From: Gloeopeniophorella convolvens
Taxonomy: Eukaryota > Basidiomycota > Agaricomycetes > Russulales
Reading direction: 5' to 3'
Assembly: GCA_022496205.1 (NCBI GenBank)
Contig: WTXD01000035.1
Span: forward strand, 1-64,000
Length of the DNA stretch: 64,000 nucleotides
Each line of letters begins with the position of its first letter. The stretch's first letter is position 1. The notes beneath the pieces are model-generated. The model searched no databases. It was not told where the DNA came from and saw only the letters and a program-made list of their open reading frames with translations. A program made the position numbers and the translations under genes. This document shows, one piece after another, positions 22,007 to 33,409 of this stretch.

Positions 22007-22412
22007 TGTGAGTTCGACTCACTCAATCTCTCGGACGAGCAATGGAAAGCTATCTTTCATCTCCCCATGCTATTGGGATTCTCTCTGTCCGCAAGCTTGC
22101 ATTGGTCTGGATTCCCCTACTTCATTCGACTGACTCCTGCCTGGGCGCACAGTGATACTCAATGGACCATCGGTACATCCTGCCTGCTCTGTCTACCTTA
22201 TGCTTATGCTGGAGGCCCGATTCTCTCACCCTATGGAAAGTCTGCCAGCTGAACCCATCTGATGTCGTGTCCATTACCGCTCTGTGTGAACGCGTACGCC
22301 CCCTCGCAGTTGAGATCCGCATCAGGAGACATCGAAGACCTCGTGCAGTCGGCGACCCCACACATACAACTGTTCGAGTGCAGCATAATCTTATTCGGAG
22401 TCGAGCGCGGTG
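22007..22412 (+). pseudogene. BTB-8: relic of a BTB exon 3
   Basis: The peptide EFDSLNLSDEQWKAIFHLP followed by LLGFS corresponds to the start of exon 3 in intact copies. After a frame change near 22160, the reading HRYILPALSTLC, then PDSLTLWKVCQLNPSDVVSI, matches the second half of the BACK-like region. At least one frameshift and many substitutions are present. Neither exon 2 nor the coil is recognisable. Confidence 0.7.
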
Positions 22413-22650
22413 ACTATCATAGCGTGTACCATTATACTTACTTCTAAATATACTGATCATTGACAATCACATCCCATCTGAGGTACCGCTGCTTTGGGTG
22501 CCGTCCGCGTGCCGCGTCAGCCTGAGGGCGTCAGATCAACTTCGTGGTCCAACCGTCCAGGGTGCCGGCACGAGAGCGAAGCGCCCGTGCATTCGTACAT
22601 AATTACCAGCACGCCACCGTGCCGCGACACGCCCCGTGGTATTTGCCCCC

Positions 22651-24406
22651 ATGTCTCCCAGTATCATCTCCTGGAGAGCCTCCACGGACGACTACACCGA
22701 CATCTCATCCCCAATCTCATCTCGATCTGCTACACCATCTATAGTCTCGATCGACTCTATAGTTCCCGGAAGAGAGGCCATGGCTTGGTCCAACACACGA
22801 GAGGCCCAACCAGTCAGCGAGTCGCATGTGAAGCCACCGCCGAGCGTACCTATGTTATCAGAGCCCAAGGTACCTATCAGCTTGCGCCCTGTGCAGGACG
22901 AGGAGCCGCCATTTGTGCGCCACGACACGTACTATTTCGAAGATGGCAACATTACGTTCCTCGTGCGTGCCGCATTGCATCCCACATTTCCTCTGATCGA
23001 TGCTCACAGAACCGCCCATTGATTGAAGGTGGATGGCGTGTTGTATTGCGTGCACCGCTATTTCTTCGCGCGCGACTCGGTGTACTTCTCCACGAGGTTT
23101 GCGCAGCTCAATATCCGAGAACACGAGGCGCTTCCTACGCTCATATCCCTGGGAGACGTCAAGCGCGGAGATTTCGAGGCATTCCTGAGTATTCTGTACC
23201 CTCCGTAAGCTCATGTATTTCCTGAATCTGGGAAGGGCGAGGCTGACCATTGCTATTGTGTTTAGCGAATTCGATGGACGCGACCTCTCGTACGAGCAGT
23301 GGAAGGCAGTGCTCCACCTATCCACGCTCTGGGGCTTTGCCTCCACCCGCAGGCTCGCGCTCGCATCGCTCAAGCCACCCACCCCATTCGACCAGCTCCT
23401 CCTCGGCCGCGCCTATTCTGTCGAGCACTACATCGTTCCCGCCCTGTCTTCTCTCTGCGAGCGTCCGGAGCCTCTCACCTTGGGCGAGGTGCGGCAAATG
23501 CGCTCCGAGGATGTCGTGTTGGTCGCCAGCGTGCGCGAGAGCATCCGCGGGGCCGCACTGGAGATCGAGCCCTCGGACATCCCGGCCTGGGTGCAGGTGG
23601 CGCTATCCCGCCTTTCTTTGCCCCACACAGATGGTGGCGCGCTCCTGTATACCCTGAGGACAACTAGGGTGAGAGCTGAGGCTTCCGAGCGCGAGGAGCG
23701 CGAGCTTGCTTCCAATGAAGCGTGCGCAAAGGCAGAGACCGAAGCGAGGCTCTGCGTGTTCGGCGCGCTGAAGGAGCATGAGGAGGCCATGGCGAGGGTG
23801 GAGGCGGAGGCGAATGCTGAGGCGGAAGCTAAGACCAAAGCTGAAACCGAAGCTAAGGCTAAGGCCGAGGCCGAGGCGAAAGCAGGAGCCGAAGCCGAGG
23901 ACAAGGCCAAGGAAGCAGCCGATGCGAGGGCGGCGCGGCAGGTGGCGGCTGCTAAGGCTAAGAAAGTGAAGGCTGGGGTCATCAGAGCAGAGGCGGAGGC
24001 GAAAGCGAGGGCAGAAGCTGAGGCAAAGGCAGCAGCTGAAGCTGAAGCAAAGGCTAGAGCCGATGCCGAAGCCAAGGCCAAGGCCGAAGCTGAGGAACAG
24101 GCGAAGCGCGAGGCCAGTGAGGCAAAGGCCGCCTATGAGAGAGCCAAGGTTGATGCCAATTCGGCAAAGGCAAAAGCTGAAGCCGACAACGTGCTTGCCG
24201 CCGAGGCGGAGGCGAAGGAGGGGGGTGAACGTCAGAGGCCACTCACGGCCGAAGGAGAGAAGAGGAAAATGGCCGAGGTGGAACAGCGTGAACGAGAGGC
24301 CGCGGACTCGCGGATCGCGGAGCAGAGAGCGGCGGACAGAGCCGCAAGGGCGATTGCATGGAGCGCCCGTCCAAAGACCAATGGCTGGTTCAGTAACAAA
24401 TACTAG
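22651..24406 (+). CDS. BTB-9: BTB/POZ-coiled-coil protein, clade B, shortened tail
   Basis: Exons are 22651-22962, 23029-23204 and 23266-24406, giving 542 residues. The start MSPSIISWRAS is the clade B signature. The BTB core reads RHDTYYFEDGNITFL, VDGVLYCVHRYFFARDS, then FEAFLSILYPP. The BACK-like part is almost identical to clade A. The coil is about 235 residues. The protein ends at SNKY with TAG shortly after NGWFS, where paralogues continue WFNKL. The remaining tail (a PWAKCQETKR-like segment) persists untranslated in the next 320 bases. A small indel therefore removed the PWAKRQQ motif. Confidence 0.87.
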
Positions 24407-24840
24407 TTATCCTCAGCAACACCCGGCGTACCTTCTATCATCAATAGTGATTCTTAGTCTCCTCAGTCAACAGACGACAAAAGTCCTATATATGTATGTC
24501 TTCAAATTAAAGTCCAGTCACGACCCGTGGGCCAAATGCCAGGAGACAAAGCGGACTGCCTCTCCATTGCGGCCGCCCACTCCCGGCGCGGCGCCTGCGA
24601 CGACTCGGAATGTCGCTCGGAGTGCTGGCAGTCCCGGCCAGCGCATGCAGCTACGCAGGCCCCAAACCCCGCATCGCGCGCACCGGGTCCCACTCCTTTC
24701 GCGGCCTTGCCCGTTCCAGGTCTGCCTTGCGGTCTAGGGTGCCGGCATGGGAAGCGCCTGTGCGGCCATACAACCACACACACCAACATGCCGCGACACG
24801 CTACGCGCTACGTATACGTAGTGCATACATACCTACTCCC
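24407..24840 (+). other. Untranslated tail relic of BTB-9 and promoter of BTB-10
   Basis: From 24407 to about 24730 the sequence still resembles the family tail in shifted frames (DPWAKCQETKR, then RNVARSAGSPGQRMQ). From about 24735 it passes into the clade B leader (GGTCTAGGGTGCCGGCATG, then CACCAACATGCCGCGACACG) upstream of the BTB-10 ATG. Confidence 0.6.
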
Positions 24841-26480
24841 ATGTCTCCCAATATCATCTCCTGGATGACCTCCGTGGACGATTACACCAATATCTCATTG
24901 ACGTCTCCAATCTCGTCCCAATCTGCTGCACCATCCGTAGCCTCGATCGACTCCATACTCGCCGGAGAGGAGACCCTGGCTGGGCCCAACGCGCAAGTGG
25001 CCCAGCCAACCACCGAGTCCCAAGTGAAGCCACTACCGAGCGTACCTATGTTATCAGAGCCCAAGACGCCTATTAACTTGCGCCCTGCGCAGGACGAGGG
25101 GCCATCGTTTGTACGCCACGACACGTACTATTTCGAAGATGGCAACATCACGTTCCTCGTGCGTGCCGCCCCGCATCCCACGCTTCCCCCGATCGATGCC
25201 CACCGGACCTCCTATTGTAGGTGGATGGTGTGCTGTACTGCGTGCACCGCTATTTCTTCGCGCGGGACTCGGTGTACTTCTCCAGAAAGTTTGCGCAGCT
25301 CGATATCCGAGAACACGAGACGCTTCCTACGCTCATATCCTTGGGCGACGTAGAGCGTGTCGATTTCGAGGCATTCCTGAGCATTCTGTACCCTCTGTAA
25401 GCGCACGTGCTTTCGGGTCTGGGAAGAGCGGGACTGATCGTCGTTGTTGCATGCAGCGAATTCGATGGGCGCAACCTCTCGTACGAGCAATGGAAGGCAG
25501 TACTCCACCTGTCCACGCTCTGGGGATTTGCCTCCATCCGCAGGCTCGCACTCGCGTCGCTCAAGCCGCCAACTCCGTTCGACCAGCTCCTGCTCGGGCG
25601 CGCGTATGCCGTCGAGAAGTACATCGTCCCCGCCCTCTCTTCTCTCTGCGAGCGTCCGGAGCCTCTCACCCTGGGAGAAGTGCGGCAGATGCGCCCCGAG
25701 GACTTCGTGCTCGTCGCCAGCGTGCGCGAGAGCATCCGTGGGGCCGTGCTGGAGACCGAATCATCGGACATCCCGGCCTCGGTGCAGGTGGCGCTGTCCC
25801 ACCTTTCCGGGCCCCACGCGGATGACAATGCGCTTTTGCATACCCTGAGGACAGCTAGGATGGGAACTAATCCTGCGGAGCGTGAGGAGCGCGAGCATGT
25901 CACCAACAAGGTGCGCGCAAAGGTACAGGCTGCAGCGAAGCGGCGCGCAGAGGCTGAGCTCATGGCGCTGGGGGAGTATGAAGAAACCATGGTGAGGGTG
26001 GAGGCGGAGGCGAAGGCTGAGGCGGAAGCTAGGGCCAGGGCTGAAGCTGAAGCTGAGGTTAAGGCTAAGGCCGAGGCCGAGGCGAAGACTAAAGCTGAGG
26101 CTGAGGCCAAGGCCAAGGAAGCAGCCGACGCGAGGGCGGCGAAGCAGGAGATGAAAAAGGCGAGGGGAGCTTCTGCTAAGGCTAAGCGCGAGGAAGCTAA
26201 GGCGAAAGATAGTGAGGCGGAAGCCTCGAAGGCAGAGGCGGAGGCAATGGCCAAGGCGGAGGCGGAGGCACAGGCAGCAGCTGAAGCGAAGGCCAATAAC
26301 GATCCCGAGGTGGAAGCCAAAGTCGAGGCCGAGGTCAACGCCAAGGCTGAAGCTGAGAGGCAGGCGACGCACAAGGCTGAGGCAAAGGCCGCCTATGAGA
26401 GAGCCAAAGCTGAGGCTGAGGTAAAGGTCAAAGCTTATGCCGAAGCCAAAGCTTTTGTGGAAGCGTTGAATTGGCGTTGA
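24841..26480 (+). CDS. BTB-10: BTB/POZ-coiled-coil protein, clade B, ends within the coil
   Basis: Exons are 24841-25158, 25221-25396 and 25457-26480, giving 505 residues. The N-terminus is MSPNIISWMTS. The BTB core and BACK-like part are intact, and the latter carries PEDFVLVASVRES. The coil runs about 205 residues to the stop. An 11-base tandem duplication (GCGTTGAATTG next to GCGTTGAAAGC, near 26464-26485) shifts the frame and creates the stop. Coil-like codons continue out of frame to about 26540. No tail motif is left, so the product is a BTB domain with an open-ended helical rod. Confidence 0.86.
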
Positions 26481-26963
26481 AAGCAAAGGCCGAGGCTGAG
26501 GGGGCGGAGCTTGCGGAGGGGAAGGCCATCGAAGCTGAGATCTGAGATCTGACCTAGTCAGAAACAAAATTCCTCGCTTCGACGCGTTGCAGCAGGTTGT
26601 AGCCAACTTCGGCGATTGTTTACATATGGTGACCCAATCTCTCACGAATGCCTTCCCGGCTTCATCTAGCATCATGTTGGTCGGGTCTGCCCAGGTCTGC
26701 TAGGTCCCACATTCTTTTCGGAGCCATACGCGCCTCCTCATAGCGACCGGCAGCTGTCATAGCATATACCAATGGGCTTTGGAAGTACGCTAATCATTGG
26801 TTTACATATCTTCTGAGGTACAAATTTGGTTTGCCATCTGCCACGCCACCTCTCAATCTGCCTCACGGTACAGGTTGCCGGTATCAGATGGGAAGCGCTT
26901 GTGCAGCCATATAATATATAACCATGCACACTAGCACGCCGCAACGCACCCCACGGTACTCCC
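26481..26963. other. Spacer BTB-10/BTB-11 with clade B promoter
   Basis: A coil remnant reaches to about 26540, then no gene. The clade B block ACCAATGGGCTTTGGAAG, then TTCTGAGGTACAAATTTGGT, lies at about 26769-26842. A TATA-like CATATAATATATA is at 26909-26921. Confidence 0.55.
26804..26921 (+). promoter_or_regulatory. Clade B promoter block of BTB-11
   Basis: A CATATCTTCTGAGGTACAAA, then TTTGGTTTGCCATCTGC, block is shared with BTB-12, BTB-13 and BTB-14 at about 115-160 bases before the ATG. A TATA-like CATATAATATATA follows, 43-55 bases before the ATG. Function is inferred from conservation and spacing. Confidence 0.5.
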
Positions 26964-28905
26964 ATGTCTCCCAATATCATCTCCTGGAGAACCTCCGCGG
27001 ACGACTACACCAATATCTTATCGGCATCCCCAATCTCATCCCGATCTGCTACACCATCTGTGGTTTCCATCGACTCCATGGTTCCCGGAAGAGAGGCCAT
27101 GGCTTGGCCCGATGCGCGAGAGGCTCAGCCAGCTAGCGAGTCCCAAGTGAAGTCACCGCCGAGCGCAGTTGTGTTATCGGAGCCGAAGGCGCCTATCAGC
27201 TTGCGCCCTGTGCAGGACTCGGACTCGCAGCCATTTGTGCGCCACGACACGTACTATTTCGAAGACGGCAACATTACGTTCCTCGTGCGTGCCGCATTGC
27301 ATCCTACATTTCCTCTGATCGATGCCCACAGAACCGCCCATTGATTGCAGGTGGATGGCGTGTTGTACTGCGTGCATCGCTATTTCTTCGCGCGCGACTC
27401 GATCTATTTCTCCACGAGGTTTGCGCAGCTCAATATCCGAGAGCACGAGGCGCTTCCTACGCTCATATCTCTGGGCGACATCAAACGTGGCGATTTCGAG
27501 GCATTCTTGAACATTCTATACCCTCCGTAAGATCATGTACTTCCTCAACCTGGGAAGGGCGGGACTGATCACCGCTACCGTGTGTAGCGAATTCGATGGA
27601 CGCGACCTCTCGTACGAGCAATGGAAGGCTGTACTCCACCTGTCCACACTCTGGGGCTTCCCCTCCGTCCGCGGGCTCGCCCTCGCGTCGCTCAAACCCC
27701 CCACTCCATTCGACCAGCTCCTCCTCGGCCGTGCGTATGCCGTCGAGCACTACATCGTCCCTGCCCTGTCTTCTCTCTGCGAGCGTCCAGAGCCTCTCAC
27801 CTTGGGCGAGGTGCGGCAGATGCGCTCCGAAGACGTTGTGTTGGTCGCCAGCGTGCGGGAGAGCATCCGCGGGGCCGTGCTGGAGATCGATCCTTCGGAC
27901 ATCCCAGCCTCCGTGCGGGTGGCGCTGTCGCACCTGTCTGTGCCTCACTCGGACAGCGGCGCGCTTCTGCGTACCCTGAGGACAGCTAGGATGGGAGCTG
28001 AGGCTGCCGAGCGCGAGGAGAGTGAGCGTGCCACCAACAAGGTGCGCGCAAAGGTACAGGCTGCAGCGAGGCGACGCGTGGATGCTGAGCTCATGGCGCT
28101 GGGGGAGTACGAAGAGGCCATGGCAAGGGTGGAGGCGGAGGCCAAAGCCAAGGCAGACGCTGAAGCGAAGGCAGCAGCTGAAGAAAAGGCTAAGGCCGAG
28201 GCCGAGGCCATGGCCAAGGCCAAAGCTGAGGAGGCGAAGCGCGCGGCTGAACAGGCCGCCTACGAGAGGGCCAGAGCTATTGCCAAAGCCAAAGCTTTCG
28301 AGGAAGCCAGAGCGAAGGCCGGAGCCGAGCGAGCGGAGGCGGAGGGGAAAATGAAGGCCAAAGCTGAGGCCGAAGCTATGGCGAAGGTAGACTCAGTGGC
28401 AGCCAAAGCGAAGGCCGAGACTGAAGCAACTGGGGCGGCCGCGAGCAATGCGCCGCCGGCTCGGAGCGCTCCAATGAACCCAGCTACTAATCGAGGATCT
28501 GGCGGCGGCGGCTGGTTCAACAAGTTATCAGCAGCGTCCAGCACAGTGTCAACTATCATCAGTGACGATTCTCAGCCGACAGACGATAGAGGTCCTATGT
28601 CATCAAGATCTAACGGCAACCCCCTGTGGGGTCCAGATCCGTGGGCCAAACGCCAACAGACTGCCCCTCCACTCACTCCCGCCGACGCTCCTGTGACGAA
28701 CATTGCTCGGGGTGCTGGCAGTCCTGCGCCCGGCCAGCGCACGCTGGCTCCAAACCGTCTCGCTTCACGCGCACCACGCCCCACCGCCCCCACGCCCTCG
28801 CCCGCCCCAACTCAGCCGTCCATCAGTTTTGCATCTTCGGCTACCCTCGTACAGCGCGAGTCTGAATCCGGCGAGGCTGCAGAACCCGGGGCCCCAGCAT
28901 TGTAA
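26964..28905 (+). CDS. BTB-11: BTB/POZ-coiled-coil protein, clade B, with PWAKRQQ tail
   Basis: Exons are 26964-27284, 27351-27526 and 27588-28905, giving 604 residues. MSPNIISWRTS starts the protein. The BTB and BACK-like regions are intact (VVLVASVRESIRG). The coil is about 145 residues. The tail has SGGGGWFNKLS, SQPTDDRGPMSS, then NPLWGPDPWAKRQQ, closely related to BTB-6 and BTB-7 although the N-terminus is clade B. The last intron of clade A is not used and the protein ends EPGAPAL. It is the best-preserved clade B member. Confidence 0.89.
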
Positions 28906-29579
28906 TCGGCAACTACACGCGCCTGAAGTCCGAAAAGACGGTATTCGTGATCGTGGCCGGATCTATTATAGGTCCAACATTCGACGTGAGGACCTTGAAT
29001 GAAACAAGTGAATCAGTGTAGAGTATCTATGTACCTCGTGCTGGTGCCTTCATCCTTCTAACGAATGGCACGCCCCAGTGCCTTGTACAGAGTCCTTCGC
29101 GTCAGCCTCCGTCTGGCATTTGTGTACAATATATACCGTTCCGCTCATATCAGTTGCTCTGACACGAACGTGTGTGCTACTATACTGAAGACGTTTGGGC
29201 TTGTTGTGCTCACCTACTAGCGATTCCACCTCTGACCCTGTTCCCACCACTTCCGGAATACGAACCCAGAGCGATGGGACTGGCCTTTTCAACCTTGGTC
29301 TTACTATACTTTGTCCCCGACTTGAAGGCGCAGCCACTCCCAGTACCGTCAAGTACGATGACACAACCAACTCCCGAGTGTCTGCTGAGCGCTGATCGAG
29401 ATTATTGATGTCACATATCATCTGAGGCACAACTTTGGTTTACCATCTGCGTCCCGAGCCGTCCAAAACCACCTTGCGGTCCAGGTTGCCGGCATCAGAC
29501 GGGAAGCGCCTGTGCGGTCATACATATAATCACGCACACCAGCGTGCCGCGACACGCTCCGTGGTGCATACGTACTCCC
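28906..29579. other. Spacer BTB-11/BTB-12 with clade B promoter
   Basis: No gene is recognised. Open frames on both strands near 29050-29430 lack known motifs. The clade B block TCATCTGAGGCACAACTTTG is near 29418, and a TATA-like CATATAAT is at 29523-29530, 50-57 bases before the ATG. Confidence 0.5.
29411..29530 (+). promoter_or_regulatory. Clade B promoter block of BTB-12
   Basis: It contains TCATCTGAGGCACAACTTTG and then GGTTTACCATCTGC, followed about 70 bases later by TATA-like CATATAATCACG. The arrangement and spacing match BTB-13. Confidence 0.5.
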
Positions 29580-31160
29580 ATGTCTCCCAATATCATCTCC
29601 TGGAGGGCCTCCGCAGACGACTACACCAATATCTCATCGACACCCCCAATCTCGTCCCAATCTGCTACACCATCCGTAGTCTCCATCGACTCCATAGTTC
29701 CTGGAAGAGAGATCATGGCTTGGCCCAACGCGCGAGAGGTCCAGCCAGCCAGCGAGTCCCAGGTGACGGTATCACCGGGCGCGGCTATGTTATCTGAACC
29801 CAAGGCGCCTATCGGCTTGCGCCCTGCGCAGGACGAGGAACCACCATTTGTGCACCACGACACATACTATTTCGAAGATGGCAACATCACATTCCTCGTG
29901 CGTGCCGCCCCGCATCTTACGTTTCCTTCAATCGATACCCACCGGACCGCCCATTGATTGCAGGTGGATGGAGTGCTGTACTGCGTACACCGCTATTTCT
30001 TCGCGCGCGACTCGGCGTACTTCTCCACGAGGTTCGCGGAACTCAACGTCCGAGAGCACGAGGCGCTTCCTACGCTCATATCCCTGGGCGATGTTGAGCG
30101 TGTCGATTTCGAGGCATTCCTGAGCATTCTGTACCCTCCGTAAGCGCGCGTGCTTTCTGGATCTGGGGGGAGCCGGGCTGATCGCCGCCGTTTACGTGCA
30201 TCATGCAGCGAATTCGACGGGCGCGACCTCTCGTACGAGCAATGGAAGGCCGTGCTCCACCTGTCGACGCTCTGGGGATTTGCCTCGGTCCGCAGACTCG
30301 CGCTCGCGTCGCTCAAGCCACCCACCCCATTCGACCAGCTCCTCCTCGGACGCGCCTATTCTGTCGAGAACTACATCGTCCCCGCCCTGTCTTCTCTCTG
30401 TGAGCGGCCGGAGCCTCTCACCCTGGGCGAGGTGCGGCAGATGCGCCCAGAGGACGTCGTTCTCGTCGCCAGTGTGCGCGAGAGCATCCGCGGGGCCACG
30501 CTGGAGATCAAATCATCAGACATCCCGGCCTCGGTGCAGGTAGCGCTGTCCCACCTTTCTGTGACTCATACGGATGGCGGCGCGCTTCTGCATACCCTGA
30601 AGGCAGCTAGGATCGGGGCTGAGGCTGCCGAGCGCGATGAGCGCGAGCCTGCCACCAATGAGGTGCGCGCAAAGGTACAGGCCGCAGCGAGGCAGCGCGT
30701 AGAGGCCGAGCTCATGGCGCTGAAGGAGTATGAAGAAACCATGGCGAGGGTGGAGGCGGAGGCGAAGGCTGAGGCGGAAGCTAGGGTTAGGGCTGAAGCT
30801 GAAGCTGAAGCTCGGGCTAAGGCCGAGGCCGAGGCCGAGGCGAAAGATAGAGCCGAGGCCGAGGCCAAGGCCAAGAAAGCAGCCGATGCGAAGGCGAAGC
30901 AAGAGGCTGCCAAGGCGAAGATGATGCATATGAGAGCGGAGGCGAAAGCAAAGGCGGAGGCGGAGGCAAAGGCAAAGGCTGACGCCGAGGCAAAAGCCAA
31001 GGCCAAGGCCGATGCCGAAGCTAGCGAGGAACAAGCAAAGCGCGAGGCCGAAGCAAAGGCCGCCTGGGAGAGAGCCAAAGCTGAAGCTGAGGCAAAGGCC
31101 AAAGCTTATGTCGAAGCCAAAACTCTTGTGGAAGGGTTGAAAGCAAAGGCCGACTCCTGA
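29580..31160 (+). CDS. BTB-12: BTB/POZ-coiled-coil protein, clade B, short
   Basis: Exons are 29580-29897, 29964-30139 and 30209-31160, giving 481 residues. It has MSPNIISWRAS, the BTB core with ARDSAYFSTRFAELNVR, and an intact BACK-like part. The coil is about 185 residues of dense AEAKAKAEAE repeats and ends LKAKADS. The frame stops at the same general place as BTB-10, with no tail motif. Downstream bases to about 31210 still resemble the BTB-10 3' flank (GAAGGCCATTGGAGCTGAT, then GATCTGAGATC). Confidence 0.87.
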
Positions 31161-31639
31161 GGCTGCAGAGGCGAAGGCCATTGGAGCTGATATCCGAGAT
31201 CTGAGATCCGACTCAGTGAGAACTACGTCGCAAAAATTCTCGAGAAATACTTGTTCCAACGCTTGCAGCCAATTTAAATTGGCGATTTTTTGATTGTGGC
31301 GACTCAACAGGCTCTCACGTTCGAATACCTCTTCGGCTTCATCTGGCATGATGGTCAGATCTGCTCAAGCCTACGAGGCCCAACATTCTTATTCGGAGCC
31401 ATACGCACCTCATCATAGGGACCGGTAGTTATCATAACATACACCAATGGACTTTGGAAGCACGCTGATAATTGGTGCTACATATCATCTGAGGTAAGTA
31501 CAGCTTTGGTCTGCCATCTGCGCCCCGAGATGTCCAAATCTGCCTCGCGGTCCAGGTTGTCGGCATCAGATGGGCAGCACCTGCGCGACCACACATATAA
31601 TCACGGACACCAGCGTGCCGCGACACGCCCCGCAGTCCC
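31161..31639. other. Spacer BTB-12/BTB-13 with clade B promoter
   Basis: No gene is present. It is homologous to the BTB-10/BTB-11 spacer (ACCAATGGACTTTGGAAG near 31443). The clade B block is at about 31479-31530 and the TATA-like CATATAATCAC lies at 31593-31603, 37-47 bases before the ATG. Confidence 0.6.
31479..31603 (+). promoter_or_regulatory. Clade B promoter block of BTB-13
   Basis: It holds CATATCATCTGAGGTAAGTA, then CTTTGGTCTGCCATCTGCG, and a TATA-like CATATAATCACG further down, as in BTB-12. Confidence 0.5.
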
Positions 31640-33409
31640 ATGTCTCCCAATATCATCTCCTGGAGGGCCTCCGCGTCGGACGCCTACACCAGCATCTCAT
31701 CGACATCCCCGGTCTCGTCCCAATCTGCTACACCATCCGTAGTCTCCATCGACTCCATAGTTCCTGAAAGAGAGATCATGGCTTGGCCCAACACGCGAGA
31801 GCTCCAGCCAGTCAGCGAGTCGCCCGTGAAGCTACCACCGAACACGGCTACACTATCAGAGGCCAAGGCGCCGATCGGCTTGCGCCCTGTGCAGGACGAG
31901 GAGCAGCCATTTATGCGCCACGACACGTACTATTTCGAAGACGGTAACATCACATTCCTCGTGCGTGTCACCTCGCATGCCACGTTTCCTTCGATCGATG
32001 CTCATCGGACTGCCCTTGATTGCAGGTGGACGGCACGCTGTACTGCGTGCACCGATATTTCTTCGCACGCGATTCGATTTACTTCTCCACGAGGTTTACT
32101 CAGCTCAACATCCGAGAGCATGATGCGCTTCCTACGCTCATATCCCTGGGTGACATCAAGCGTGGTGATTTCGAGGCATTCCTGAGCATTCTGTATCCTC
32201 TGTAAGCGCACGTCCTATCCGGATCAGAGAAGAGCGACACTGATCGAAGCTTGCCGTTCGCGTGCATGCAGCGAATTCGACGGGCGCGACCTCTCGTACG
32301 AGCAATGGAAGGCCGTGCTCCACCTGTCTACGCTCTGGGGCTTCGCCTCCGTCCGCAGGCTCGCCCTCGCGTCGCTCAAGCCACCGACCCCGTTCGACCA
32401 GCTCCTCCTCGGGCGCGCCTATTCCGTCGAGCACTACATTGTTCCTGCTCTATCTTCGCTCTGTGAGCGACCTGAACCCCTCACTCTGGGAGAGGTGCGG
32501 CAGATGAGTGCGGAAGACGTCGTGCTCGTCACCACCATACGCGAGAGCATCCGGGGAGGCGCGCTCTTGGTCCGGCCGTCCGACATTCCGGGCTTCGTGC
32601 AGACTGCACTATCACATATCCCGAAACTTTACAAGGAGCACTCACATCTCTCCGAAGAGGCCGACAGGAGAACCGAACAGAAACAAGAAGCAGATGCTGA
32701 CGTACGAGCGAAAAAAGTGAAACTGACGGAGGCGAAAGCTGAGGATGTGGCCGCGGAAGCAGCTGGGGAGGAAGCTGGAGTCGAGGCCGTAGCCCAGGCC
32801 GAATCCGTGCCCCTCAGTAAAGTTGCGAAGAAAAGACAAATGATGAAGGCCAGGACACAGGCAAGAGCTGAAGCCGAGGTGGGAGCCGAGAAGGTCGAAG
32901 TTGAGGTGGCCAAGGCGGGAAACTCAGCGGCTGAGATGGGTATGACAGCTGAAGATGGAAGCGCTATAGGGGTCAAGTCGACCGAAGCTAGGCAACGGGC
33001 CCGAGAACAATTCATTAGCGCCTCGGCGTTGGTGGTGATGACCGAAGCTGAAGCAAATGCGTTCATGGAAAAAGCAAAGGCTGAAGCGGCCGCGGCGGCC
33101 AGGGTCAGGGAAGAAGCAGAGGCGGAGGCAGCGGCAAAGAAGATCGAACTCGAGAGGGCGGAACGCGATGCGAAGCAAAGAGCAGCCAAGAACGTCGCTA
33201 GTGTTTCAAACCCGGCTCGAACTGGGGGTTCTGATGCGCCGAGACCTCCAGCCTCGAGTCCGGCAGCGTCAAACTTGTTCTGGTGGTTGCGGGAGCTTTC
33301 CGAGTCAGTGTCGCCAACAGGGACAACCGGTGAGCCCTCCAATATCGGCAACCCTTGGGCTTCTGGTAGTACGTCGACGAAACGGCAGACAAAACCACCT
33401 CCATCCTGA
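31640..33409 (+). CDS. BTB-13: BTB/POZ protein, clade B, mosaic exon 3
   Basis: Exons are 31640-31960, 32026-32201 and 32272-33409, giving 544 residues. The N-terminus (MSPNIISWRAS) and the first 75 or so residues of exon 3 are typical clade B. From MSAEDVVLVTTIRES onward the protein resembles BTB-1 and BTB-2 rather than its neighbours (which have VASVRES). The coil of about 190 residues is less repetitive (EEAGVEAVAQAES, KKRQMMKARTQARAEAE). The tail FWWLRELSESVS, NPWASGSTSTKRQTK is a variant of the PWAKRQQ segment. The protein looks like a recombinant between lineages. Confidence 0.86.

Noticed and set aside
21452..22252. Plus-strand frame of 266 codons as a gene
   Set aside because: Its last third is the decayed exon 3 relic of BTB-8, and the upstream part has no similarity to any exon of the family.
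25250..26374. Very long minus-strand open frames opposite the coiled coils (also near 8887-9924, 18527-19255, 30516-31349 and 32629-33414)
   Set aside because: They are produced by the GCN/GAR/AAR codon repeats of the plus-strand coil, whose reverse complement lacks stop codons. They have no ATG context or splice logic, and their composition is Ala/Ser/Leu/Phe low complexity.
29050..29430. Minus-strand frame of 126 codons in the BTB-11/BTB-12 spacer
   Set aside because: It ends within the conserved clade B promoter block and shows no motif.
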